Program-made: the position numbers and the translations under genes
From: Bifidobacterium samirii
GTDB taxonomy: Bacteria > Actinomycetota > Actinomycetes > Actinomycetales > Bifidobacteriaceae
Direction: 5' to 3'
DNA length: 64,000 nucleotides
NCBI RefSeq assembly: GCF_003952945.1
Contig: NZ_QXGK01000001.1
Coordinates: forward strand, 1-64,000
Shown here: piece after piece, positions 17,107-25,095 of the stretch
How the letters are laid out: every line of letters starts with the position of its first letter
How positions within the stretch are numbered: the first letter of the stretch is position 1
The notes under the pieces: generated by a model
The model's database searches: none
What the model was told of the DNA's origin: nothing
The model's input: only the letters and a program-made list of their open reading frames with translations

Positions 17107-19122
17107 CTACTCCAGCTCCACCGCGCCGGTGTACAGCTGGTAGTACTCGCCCTTGAGGGCGATGAGCTCGTCGTGCGAGCCGCGCTCGATGATGTTGCCG
17201 TGGTCGAGCACCATGATCACATCCGAGTTGCGCACGGTCGACAGACGGTGGGCGATGACGAACACGGTGCGGCCCTTCATCAGGTTGTCCATGCCGGCCT
17301 GCACGACCTCCTCGGTGCGCGTGTCGATCGACGAGGTCGCCTCGTCGAGGATCAGCGCCGGCGAGTCGGCGACGGCGGCGCGCGCGATCGAGATCAGCTG
17401 GCGCTGGCCCTGCGACAGGCCGGAGCCGTCGCCTTCGAGCACCGTCTGGTAGCCCTGCGGCAGCATGCGGATGAAGCCGTCCGCGTTGGTGAGCTTCGCC
17501 GCGGCGATGCACTCCTCGTCGGTGGCGTCGAGACGGCCGTAGCGGATGTTGTCCATCACGGTGCCGGTGAACAGGTTCACGTCCTGGAGCACGATGCCCA
17601 GCGAGCGGCGCAGATCCGGCTTGCGGATGTTCTTCACGTCGATGCCGTCGTAGAGGATCTGGCCTTCCTGGATGTCGTAGAACCGGTTGATGAGGTTCGT
17701 GACGGTGGTCTTGCCGGCGCCGGTCGCGCCGACGAGCGCCATCTTCTGGCCCGGCTTGGCGAACCAGGTGATGTCGTGCAGGACCGGCTTGTCCGGGTTG
17801 TAGCCGAACGTGACGTTGGTGAAGCGCACGTCGCCCTGCAGCAGCGTGTAGCAGCCGTCGGGCGAGGTGATCGCCTGCTCCTTGGCCTTGAGCGCGACCT
17901 CGCGGGCGGAGCCGTGCAGCTTCTCGGCGGCCTTGAGGGAGCGGGTGCCGTCGTCGTCCGCGGCGCGCTTCCACGCCCAGTGGCCGGTCTCGTGGTCGAC
18001 TTCGGTCATCGTGCGGCCGTCGGCGCCGAGCTCGACGTTGACGAGCGTGACGGAGCCGTCGTCCTCCTCGACCGGCTCGTCCATCAGCGCGAAGATGCGC
18101 GAGGCGCCAGCGAGCGCCATCATGACCATGGTCATCTGCTGGGAGACCTGGCCGATCGGGTTGATGAAGGAACGCGACAGGGTGAGCAGGGAGATGAGCG
18201 TACCCAGGGTGAGGTCGCCGAAGCCGGACAGGCCGAAGTTGCCGACGCCGGCGAGGGCCATGGCGCCGCCGACGAGGGCGAGGAGGATGTACAGCAGGTA
18301 GCCCATGTTGCCGACGATCGGCATCATGACGTTGCCCCACGTGTTCGCTTCGGCGGAGGCGTGGAACAGCTCCTCGTTCTTCCTGTCGAAGGTCTCCTGC
18401 ATGGCGTTCTCGTGGTTGAAGACCTTGACGACCTTCTGGCCGTTGACGGCCTCTTCGACGAACGCGTTGACGTCGCCGATGGCGACCTGCTGCTTGACGA
18501 AGTAGCGGCCGGAGCGCGAGACGATCTTGCGCAGGATGACGAACAGGGCGGCGGTGAACACGACGACGAACAGCGTGATCGGCACGCTCAGCCACAGCAT
18601 GGAGATGAGCGCGGCGACCGCGGACACGGCGGACGAGAACATCTGCGGGAACGACTGGCTGATGGCCTGGCGCAGCGTGTCGGTGTCGTTCGTGTAGTGG
18701 CTCATGATGTCGCCGTGCTCGTTGGTGTCGAAGTAGCGGATCGGGAGCCGCTGCTGGTGGGCGAACATGTCGTCGCGGATCTTCTTGAGGGTGCCCTGTT
18801 CGACGGTGACGATGAGCCACTGCCACAGCCAGGATGCGACGATGCCGGCGACGTACAGGCAGCCCATCAGCGTGATGACGTGCAGCAGCGGCGACCAGTC
18901 GGGGTCGGTGGCGCCGACCATCGGCAGGATGTACGAGTCGATGAGGGACTGGAGGAACAGCGCGGAGCCGGCCTGGGCGGCGGCGCCGATGAGGATGCAC
19001 GCCACGATGGCGATGACGCGCCACTTGTATTGGAAGATGTATCCGAAGATGCGGCGGGTGGTGCCGGGCGCCGCCTGGCCCATGCCCGGCTTGCGCTTGG
19101 CGAACGAGTTCTTGTCGCTCAC
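17107..19122 (-). CDS. ABC exporter half-transporter with complete ATPase site
   Basis: A 671-residue half-transporter translated from a GTG that overlaps the stop of the upstream gene (GTGA), with GGAAGGAGAG as ribosome site. The frame is open upstream for over 500 codons, but that part is a shadow of the upstream gene. Membrane domain about 30-340. Between it and the ATPase core an unusual charged insert of about 80 residues (around VELGADGRTMTEV to AKEQAITSPDG) replaces the normal short linker. The ATPase has Walker A GATGAGKTTVTN, signature LSQGQRQL and Walker B ALILDEATSSID with the catalytic Glu. Partner of the next entry in a heterodimeric multidrug-type exporter under MarR control. 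Confidence 0.94.
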   Translation of the reverse strand: MSDKNSFAKRKPGMGQAAPGTTRRIFGYIFQYKWRVIAIVACILIGAAAQAGSALFLQSLIDSYILPMVGATDPDWSPLLHVITLMGCLYVAGIVASWLWQWLIVTVEQGTLKKIRDDMFAHQQRLPIRYFDTNEHGDIMSHYTNDTDTLRQAISQSFPQMFSSAVSAVAALISMLWLSVPITLFVVVFTAALFVILRKIVSRSGRYFVKQQVAIGDVNAFVEEAVNGQKVVKVFNHENAMQETFDRKNEELFHASAEANTWGNVMMPIVGNMGYLLYILLALVGGAMALAGVGNFGLSGFGDLTLGTLISLLTLSRSFINPIGQVSQQMTMVMMALAGASRIFALMDEPVEEDDGSVTLVNVELGADGRTMTEVDHETGHWAWKRAADDDGTRSLKAAEKLHGSAREVALKAKEQAITSPDGCYTLLQGDVRFTNVTFGYNPDKPVLHDITWFAKPGQKMALVGATGAGKTTVTNLINRFYDIQEGQILYDGIDVKNIRKPDLRRSLGIVLQDVNLFTGTVMDNIRYGRLDATDEECIAAAKLTNADGFIRMLPQGYQTVLEGDGSGLSQGQRQLISIARAAVADSPALILDEATSSIDTRTEEVVQAGMDNLMKGRTVFVIAHRLSTVRNSDVIMVLDHGNIIERGSHDELIALKGEYYQLYTGAVELE

Positions 19123-20939
19123 TGCAGCTCTCCTTCCTGGGCGGTGTTCTTGGTCTGGGATTCGTAGATGGAGCGGTATTCGTCGCACGTGGCGAGCAGC
19201 TCGTCGTGCGTGCCCTTGGCCATAATGCGTCCCTTGTCCATGACGAGGATCAGGTCGGACTCCTGGACGGAGGCGACGCGCTGGGCGATGATGATCTTCG
19301 TCGTGTCGGGGATCTCGTGGTGGAAGGCGCCGCGGATCAGCTGGTCGGTCTTGGTGTCGACGGCGCTGGTGGAGTCGTCGAGGATGAGGATCTTCGGCTT
19401 CTTGAGCAGCGCGCGGGCGATGCACAGGCGCTGGCGCTGGCCGCCGGACACGTTGGTGCCGCCCTGTTCGATGTAGGTGTCGTACTTGTCGGGGAACTCC
19501 TGGATGAAGCCGTCGGCCTGGGCGAGCTTGCAGGCGTGGCGCAGCTCCTCGTCGGTGGCGTCGGGGTTGCCCCAGCGCAGGTTCTCGGCGATGGTGCCGG
19601 CGAACAGGATGTTCTTCTGGAGCACCATGGCGACCTGGTCGCGCAGGACGGTCATGTCGTAGTCGCGCACGTCGACGCCGCCGACCTTGAGGGAGCCTTC
19701 GCTCACGTCGTACAGGCGCGGGACGAGCTGGACGAGCGACGACTTGGCGGAGCCGGTGCCGCCGACGATGCCGACGGTCATGCCGGAGCGGATCGTCAGG
19801 TCGATGTCGTCGAGGACGGGCTTCTCGGAGCTGTCTGAGTAGCGGAACGTGACGTGGTCGAATTCGATCGTGCCGTCCTTGACGGCGGTGACCGGATGCT
19901 CCGGGTCCTTGACGGTGCTCTCCTCCTGCAGCACCTGGCAGATGCGTTCGGCGGAGGCCTGGGAGATGATGAACATGACGAAGATCATCGAGAGCATCAT
20001 CATGGCCATGAGGATCTGCATCGCGTAGGTGACGAGCGCGGTCAGGTCGCCGGTGGTCAGGCCGAACGCCGCGTTGTTGCCGGATGCGACGATCTGCTGG
20101 GCGCCCATCCAGGCGATGAGGATCATCGTGCCGTAGATGCACACCATCATGATCGGGCTGTTGAAGCTCATGATGCGCTCGGCGAGGGTGAAGTCCTTGA
20201 AGATCTTCTCGGAGATGCGGCCGAACTTGCCGATCTCGTGGTTCTCGCGGTTGTAGGACTTGACGACGCGGATGCCCTGCAGGTTCTCGTCGACGACGTT
20301 GTTGAGGTCGTCGTAGGTGTGGAACACGCGCTCGAACACCGGGTGGACGAGCACGGCCAGGCCGCACAGGCCGATCGCGAGGATCGGGATGCAGGCGAGG
20401 AACACCAGCGAGATGGACTTGCTGATGCGGAACGAGAAGATCCACGCGACGACGACCATGATCGGGGCGCGCACGCCCATGCGGATCATCATCGAGTACG
20501 CGTTCTGCAGGTTGGTGACGTCGGTGGTCAGTCGGGTCACGATCGAACCGGTGGAGAATCGGTCGATGTTGGTGAAGCTGAAGCCCTGCACCTTCTCGAA
20601 CTCGTCGTGGCGCAGGTTCTTCGCGAAGCCGGCGCCGGCGATGGCGGCGAACCGGCCGGCCAGGAAGCCGCTGGTCAGCGACACGGCCGAGCAGCACAGC
20701 AGGATGATGCCGAACTTGACGATCGCGGGCATGCTGCCGCCGGTGATGCCCTCGTCGATGAGCGAGGCCATGACCGTCGGGATCAGGATCTCCAGGACGC
20801 TTTCGACGGCGACGAACGCCGGCGCGAGCCAACTCGCCTTCCTGTATTCGCGCATCGATTTGCCCAGCGTGCGCAGGATATGCTTCGGCCTGGCCGGCTC
20901 GTCCGCGCGGCGCCGGGAGTCGGTTGCGGTGGTGCTCAC
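19119..20939 (-). CDS. ABC exporter half-transporter with degenerate ATPase site
   Basis: A 606-residue half-transporter starting from a GTG that overlaps the MarR stop by four bases, with GGAGGAAAG upstream. Membrane domain with six predicted helices (about 40-335), then an ATPase with Walker A GGTGSAKSSLVQ, signature VSGGQRQRL and Walker B ILILDDSTSAVD. The residue after the Walker B Asp is Asp rather than Glu, and the switch position reads IIAQR, not ISHR. These are the marks of the degenerate half in asymmetric heterodimeric exporters such as TM287/288. Together with the downstream partner it should form one exporter; the substrate is unknown. Confidence 0.94.
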   Translation of the reverse strand: MSTTATDSRRRADEPARPKHILRTLGKSMREYRKASWLAPAFVAVESVLEILIPTVMASLIDEGITGGSMPAIVKFGIILLCCSAVSLTSGFLAGRFAAIAGAGFAKNLRHDEFEKVQGFSFTNIDRFSTGSIVTRLTTDVTNLQNAYSMMIRMGVRAPIMVVVAWIFSFRISKSISLVFLACIPILAIGLCGLAVLVHPVFERVFHTYDDLNNVVDENLQGIRVVKSYNRENHEIGKFGRISEKIFKDFTLAERIMSFNSPIMMVCIYGTMILIAWMGAQQIVASGNNAAFGLTTGDLTALVTYAMQILMAMMMLSMIFVMFIISQASAERICQVLQEESTVKDPEHPVTAVKDGTIEFDHVTFRYSDSSEKPVLDDIDLTIRSGMTVGIVGGTGSAKSSLVQLVPRLYDVSEGSLKVGGVDVRDYDMTVLRDQVAMVLQKNILFAGTIAENLRWGNPDATDEELRHACKLAQADGFIQEFPDKYDTYIEQGGTNVSGGQRQRLCIARALLKKPKILILDDSTSAVDTKTDQLIRGAFHHEIPDTTKIIIAQRVASVQESDLILVMDKGRIMAKGTHDELLATCDEYRSIYESQTKNTAQEGELQ

Positions 20940-21496
20940 TTGCTTTCCTCCTTCTTGTCGTTCTTGTCGTTCGTTTCGTTCATGTCGCCGCGGGCCGGCT
21001 CTCCGGCCTGCGGGGCCGCGGCCGTCTGACGGCGGTCGGGCTGACGGTTCTGGAATTCCCTGCGCGCGTCGTCCAGGTTGGCGCGCATGCGTGCGATGCA
21101 GGAGGCGAGCGTCTCAAGCTCCTGCGCGCTCAGGCCGGCCATCAGGCGGCGTTCCATGTCGGCGCCGCTGCGTCTCAGGTCGTTGACGATCGCGTCGGCC
21201 TGGTCGGTCAGCACGATCTTCTTGAGCCGGGCGTCGTGGTCCACGGATTCGCGCACGATCATGCCCTTCTTCTCCATCAGCGCCAGCACGCGCGAGGCGG
21301 TGGAGCGGGTGATGCAGAACTTCTGCTCGATCGTGTGCTGGTACACGTCCCGGTCGCGGTTGCGCGCCAGGAACATGATGATGTGGGCATTGCCGCCGGT
21401 CGCATCGCATGCGGACGGCGGCATCGTCTCGCCCAGATAGCGGTCGATGCTGCGCGTGAGCGCACGCAGGTCCATGCTGAGGATGTGTCGGTCCAT
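20936..21496 (-). CDS. MarR-family transcriptional repressor
   Basis: A 186-residue winged-helix regulator starting at the ATG behind GAGGGAGGATC. The core has IEQKFCITRSTASRVLALMEKKGMI as recognition region (here split: ITRSTASRVLALMEKKG) and the wing VDHDARLKKIVLTDQA, typical of MarR. A charged Asn/Asp/Lys tail ends in the overlap with the exporter gene. It is the first gene of the MarR-ABC-ABC operon, with palindromic sites in its own promoter, so it very probably represses its own operon and is released by a substrate of the exporter. Confidence 0.93.
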   Translation of the reverse strand: MDRHILSMDLRALTRSIDRYLGETMPPSACDATGGNAHIIMFLARNRDRDVYQHTIEQKFCITRSTASRVLALMEKKGMIVRESVDHDARLKKIVLTDQADAIVNDLRRSGADMERRLMAGLSAQELETLASCIARMRANLDDARREFQNRQPDRRQTAAAPQAGEPARGDMNETNDKNDKKEESK

Positions 21497-21514
21497 GATC
21501 CTCCCTCTCCTCAA

Positions 21515-21588
21515 CTGTTGTATATGCAACAGGTGAGGATAATACGTCCCACATACAACAGTTGCACATACAACAATCGGCGTGTCGC
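21515..21588 (-). promoter_or_regulatory. MarR operator boxes and promoter
   Basis: Box one (21515-21532) reads CTGTTGTATATGCAACAG, a near-perfect palindrome. Box two (21561-21574) reads GTTGCACATACAAC, with the direct repeat ACATACAACA at 21551 and 21566. On the minus strand a -10 TATTAT (21539-21544) and a -35 GTGCAA (21562-21567) are 17 bases apart, so box two covers the -35 and box one lies near the transcription start. The decamer CGACACGCCG ends this region at 21578-21587. Confidence 0.75.
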
Positions 21589-21634
21589 GGCGAACCACCC
21601 ATCCCTTCATCCACGGTGCCATCACCGATACGAC

Positions 21635-21726
21635 GAGGGGTGCCCTCAGAACGATGGATAGGTTCCACGCAGTGGCGGAATATCCAATGGTTACTTCTGG
21701 TAACCGTCGTTCTGGGGGCACCCCTT
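21635..21726. repeat. 92-nt branched palindrome 3' of the GH3 gene
   Basis: Outer arms pair AGGGGTGCCC.CAGAACGA with TCGTTCTG.GGGCACCCCT. Inside are two separate hairpins, GGATA...TATCC with an inner GGTTCCAC/GTGGCGGAA stem, and GGTTAC-TTCTG-GTAACC. The result is a three-way junction. It starts 16 bases beyond the GH3 stop, so it is at least a terminator for that gene. Confidence 0.65.
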
Positions 21727-21741
21727 CGATGCGCCGCGGGA

Positions 21742-23988
21742 TCAGGCGGTGCGGCGGGCGTAGTCGGCGAGCATGAACTCGGTGATGGCCTTGCCGCCCT
21801 CGCCCATGAGCATGGGCATCGAGTTGACGGGCATGGTCATGAGGAACATGCGCATCATCGAATTGTCGGGCAGCTTGGGCAGGTCGCCGCGTTCGCCGGC
21901 GTCGGCCACGGCGGCGACGACCTGCGCGCCGACCGGGTCGGCGGACCATTCGCCGTACGTCGACCATGCGGTCAGCGGCTGCGTCTTGCCGTCGCCGTCG
22001 AGCGCGACCGGGACGCGGGCGACGATGTCGCGGCTCGACGTGCCGACCTCGACCGTGTATTCGCCCTCTTCGACGTGCCAGTCGGCGTAGCGCTCCGACC
22101 AGTAAGCGAACGCGCGCTCGTCGAGGTCGATCGTCACGGTCGTGGATTCGCCGGCCTTGAGGAACACCTTCTCGAAGCCCTTGAGCTCGTGGACGGGACG
22201 GGCGACGTCGGCCTTGCCGGGCGCGACGTACACCTGCACGGTCTCGGCGCCGTCCACGTCGGACGTGTTGGCCACGGTCGCGGTCACGCGCGCCGTGTTC
22301 GCGCTGGTCTTCTCCACGCGCACGTCGCCGATCGCGAACGTCGCGTAGCTCAGGCCGTAGCCGAACGGGTAGTCGACGGCCTTGCCGCAGGTGTCGTAGT
22401 GGCGGTAGCCGACGAACACGCCCTCGCCGTAGTCGACGTGGCCCTCCTCGCCCGGCCAGTTGAGCATGCTCGGGTCGTCGTTGATGTCCATCGGGATCGA
22501 CTGGGCGAGCTTGCCGGACGGGCTGGCGTCGCCGAACACGACGTCGGCGAGCGCCGCGCCGCCGGCCTGGCCGAGGAGCCAGGATTCGAGGATGCTTTTG
22601 GCGTCGCCGGCCCACGGGCGGATGGTGACGACGGAGCCGTTGGAGAGGATGACGACGGTGTTGGGGTTGGCTGCGGCGATGCGGCGCAGCAGGTCGGTCT
22701 GCTTGGCGGGCAGGTCGAGGTGGGTGCGGTCGAAGCCTTCGGATTCGGCTTCTTCGGGCAGTCCGAGGAAGACGATGGCGACGTCGTTGCGGCCGGCGGC
22801 TGCGATGGCTTCGGTTTCGAGCGCGGGGTCGGCGGGCGCGAGGTCGAGGGTGTAGCCGGGGGCGAAGTCGGCGTCGATGCCGCGTGCGGCGAGGGCGTCG
22901 AGGAAGGAGGTCATGCGGTTGGGGGTGATGTGGGAGGAGCCGCCGCCCTGGTAGCGCGGGGTGCGGGCGAATTCGCCGATGACGGCGATCTTCGCGTCCT
23001 TGCGCAGCGGGAGGGTCGCGTCGTCGTTCTTGAGCATGACGATGGATTCGATGGCGGCGCGGCGGGCGACGTCGTCGTGGGCGTCGATGTCGTAGCGGTA
23101 GCCGTCGATGCTCATGGCGGCGCGGGTGCGCTCGACGAGGTCGATCATGCCCTGGGCCATGCGGTCGAGCTGGGCGGGGGCGATGCGGCCGTCGCGTACG
23201 GCGTGGACGATCTGGTCGTCGGTGTAGCTGGGCGGCATTTCGAGGTTGAGGCCGGCGTTGAGGGAGGCGACGCGGTCGTGGTCGGCGCCCCAGTCGCTCA
23301 TGACGATGCCGTCGTAGCCCCATTCGCCGCGCAGGAGGTCGGTGAGGAGCCAGTGGTTCTGTGCGGCGTGCACGCCGTTGATCTTGTTGTACGCGCACAT
23401 GATAGTCCACGGCTTGGCGTGCTTGACGATGTGTTCGAAGGCGGGCAGGTAGATCTCGCGCAGGGCGCGCTGGCTGATGCGTGCGTCGATGCGCAGGCGG
23501 TCGGTCTCCTGGTTGTTGGCGGCGAAGTGCTTGAGGGAGGTGCCGACGCCCTTGGACTGGACGCCTTCGACGATGCCGGCGGCCTCATGGCCGGCGAGGT
23601 ACGGGTCCTCGCTCCAGTATTCGAAGCAGCGGCCGCCGAGCGGGTTGCGCTTGATGTTGACGCCGGGGCCGAGGATGACGGCGACCTTCTCCTGGATGCA
23701 CTCCTCGCCCATGGCCTCGCCGACTTCGCGGATGAGGGCGGGGTTCCACGAGCTGGACAGGCCGGCGGCGGGCGGGAAGCAGGTGGCGGGCACGGAGTCG
23801 TTGAGGTCGGTGTCGCCGGTGTTGGAGGCGAGGGACTTGCGCAGACCGTGGGGGCCGTCGGTGATCATGTAGCCGGGGATGCCCTTGGATTCGACGCCCT
23901 GGAGGTGCCAGGCGTCGCCGCCGGAGGTGAGGGACGCCTTCTCCTCGAGGGTGAGGTCGGTGACGGACGGGTATGCGGATTCGCTCAT
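21742..23988 (-). CDS. GH3 beta-glucosidase-type enzyme
   Basis: A 748-residue glycoside hydrolase family 3 protein without a signal peptide, hence cytosolic. The (beta/alpha)8 domain has MITDGPHGLRK, KHFAANNQETDR and the nucleophile Asp232 in GIVMSDWGADHD. The (alpha/beta)6 sandwich follows, with GGGSSHITP; then the fibronectin-like domain around HELKGFEKVFLKAGEST. GH3 enzymes of this layout release terminal beta-linked glucose, xylose or related sugars from imported oligosaccharides. It is divergent from a TetR gene with matching operator boxes between them, which is the likely repressor. The exact sugar cannot be fixed. Confidence 0.93.
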   Translation of the reverse strand: MSESAYPSVTDLTLEEKASLTSGGDAWHLQGVESKGIPGYMITDGPHGLRKSLASNTGDTDLNDSVPATCFPPAAGLSSSWNPALIREVGEAMGEECIQEKVAVILGPGVNIKRNPLGGRCFEYWSEDPYLAGHEAAGIVEGVQSKGVGTSLKHFAANNQETDRLRIDARISQRALREIYLPAFEHIVKHAKPWTIMCAYNKINGVHAAQNHWLLTDLLRGEWGYDGIVMSDWGADHDRVASLNAGLNLEMPPSYTDDQIVHAVRDGRIAPAQLDRMAQGMIDLVERTRAAMSIDGYRYDIDAHDDVARRAAIESIVMLKNDDATLPLRKDAKIAVIGEFARTPRYQGGGSSHITPNRMTSFLDALAARGIDADFAPGYTLDLAPADPALETEAIAAAGRNDVAIVFLGLPEEAESEGFDRTHLDLPAKQTDLLRRIAAANPNTVVILSNGSVVTIRPWAGDAKSILESWLLGQAGGAALADVVFGDASPSGKLAQSIPMDINDDPSMLNWPGEEGHVDYGEGVFVGYRHYDTCGKAVDYPFGYGLSYATFAIGDVRVEKTSANTARVTATVANTSDVDGAETVQVYVAPGKADVARPVHELKGFEKVFLKAGESTTVTIDLDERAFAYWSERYADWHVEEGEYTVEVGTSSRDIVARVPVALDGDGKTQPLTAWSTYGEWSADPVGAQVVAAVADAGERGDLPKLPDNSMMRMFLMTMPVNSMPMLMGEGGKAITEFMLADYARRTA

Positions 23989-24114
23989 GGTGCCTTCTTT
24001 CGCGCCGGGTCGCCGACCGGCAGTGCCGGCTCGGCGGGGGGTGGGTTGTACTGGGTCGGGTTGTGCGATGTTCGGTCCGGTGTTCGATGGTCGTCGTCTC
24101 GTCGGCGAAATTGC

Positions 24115-24193
24115 GACCGACCGGTTGGTAGGTAGATTATCAAAACGAGGGTCGGGACACGCCGGAATCGTTTGGAAAACCTACCGACCGAAC
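24115..24193. promoter_or_regulatory. TetR operator pair between GH3 and tetR
   Basis: Two sites share CCTACC(A/G)ACCG: minus-strand CTACCTACCAACCGGTCGGT at 24116-24135 and plus-strand AACCTACCGACCGAACG at 24178-24194. They flank an AT-rich middle with a GGACACGCCG decamer variant (24155). One faces the GH3 gene and the other the tetR start. A similar GGTCGGTAGGTA occurs at 49355, upstream of another tetR. Confidence 0.7.
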
Positions 24194-24207
24194 GTAAGGT
24201 GGCAATC

Positions 24208-24801
24208 ATGACCAACGCAGGCGCATCATCATCCGACAATCCATCGCGCGACGCGATCCTCGACGCCGCGGTCGCGTCGTTCGGCCGGCTCGGCTACCAC
24301 GGCACGTCGATCCAGCGCATCGCGACCGACGTGGGCCTCACCAAGGCGGGCGTGCTCCACCACGTCGGCAGCAAGGAGGGGCTGCTGCGGCTCGTGCTGA
24401 CCGAGATGTACGACAGCGGCACCATGGACATCATGGCCGAGACGATCCGCGACGAACGGCCCTCCATCCCGACGATGTGGCGCCGGGTCGTCGCGTTCAA
24501 CAACCGGCGTCCCGCGCTCGTGCACATGTTCTCCACGCTCAGCGCCGAGGCCATCGACCCGGAGCATCCCGCGCACGACTACTTCGCCACGCGCGAGCAC
24601 GACATCGTCGCCACCGCGCTCAACATCAACTGGAACGTGCCCGACGGCGTCGACGTGGAGAAGCTGCTGCGCGCCGGCTTCGCGATGATGGACGGCATCC
24701 AGCTGCGCTGGCTGCGCACCCCCGGCCAGGACCTCACCGCGATGTGGGCCGACTGCGAGAATGTGCTCTTCCCCCTGCCGCAGTGGGAGGGATACCGGTA
24801 G
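24208..24801 (+). CDS. TetR-family regulator of the GH3 locus
   Basis: A 197-residue TetR protein. I use the ATG at 24208 (AAGGTGGCAATC upstream) rather than the in-frame TTG at 24172. N-terminal HTH: ILDAAVASFGRLGYHGTSIQRIATDVGLTKAGVLHHVGSK, read in the usual three helices. The ligand domain contains the family block EAIDPEHPAHDYFATRE, GIQLRWLRTP and the tail LFPLPQWEGYR. These three blocks recur in five other TetR proteins in this window. Divergent position and shared boxes point to repression of the neighbouring GH3 gene, with the enzyme's sugar as likely inducer. Confidence 0.93.
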   Translation: MTNAGASSSDNPSRDAILDAAVASFGRLGYHGTSIQRIATDVGLTKAGVLHHVGSKEGLLRLVLTEMYDSGTMDIMAETIRDERPSIPTMWRRVVAFNNRRPALVHMFSTLSAEAIDPEHPAHDYFATREHDIVATALNINWNVPDGVDVEKLLRAGFAMMDGIQLRWLRTPGQDLTAMWADCENVLFPLPQWEGYR

Positions 24802-24843
24802 CGCCGCGGCCGCGTCGCGATCCGCATGCGACGGGCCTGATAT

Positions 24844-24889
24844 ATACGATTCCCGACGCGGAGAGGCGGCTCCGCGTCGGGAATCGTAT
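24844..24889 (+). terminator. hairpin after tetR
   Basis: A perfect 19-bp stem ATACGATTCCCGACGCGGA / TCCGCGTCGGGAATCGTAT with an 8-base loop, 42 bases past the tetR stop. Its arms resemble the neighbouring hairpin-array units (ATTCCxxACGC...). Confidence 0.75.
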
Positions 24890-24906
24890 GTGAAGGTTCG
24901 GAATCG

Positions 24907-25045
24907 TACAGGAAGCGACGCTACGGGCGTGTGTTGCGTCGTTATCTGTTGATGAAGAGACAAGTCTGTACGGATTGCGACGCTGCGGAGGTCGCAAGCG
25001 TCGCGATCCGTATGGGAATGGGGAATCCGTACGGATTGCGACGCT
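24907..25045. repeat. hairpin array 1, about 62-bp period
   Basis: One complete and one weaker hairpin plus a half unit. The best unit pairs TACGGATTGCGACGCT (24969-24984) with AGCGTCGCGATCCGTA (24997-25012), 15 of 16 positions complementary. The same left arm recurs at 25030-25045 with no partner. A looser unit with AGCGACGC / GCGTCG lies at 24907-24950. The array fills the convergent gap between a tetR and a transporter gene. The stem sequence is the same family as arrays at 36.1 and 37.1 kb. Confidence 0.85.
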
Positions 25046-25095
25046 GATCGGCCGGACCGGCCGCCGGACGGGGACGGACGGTCCGGCCGGGGACG

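Noticed and set aside
19123-20832. Upstream 570-codon extension of the second ABC half-transporter
   Set aside because: The extension reads the first half-transporter gene in the wrong frame (Arg/His/Pro-rich). The real start is the GTG at 19122 with GGAAGGAGAG before it.
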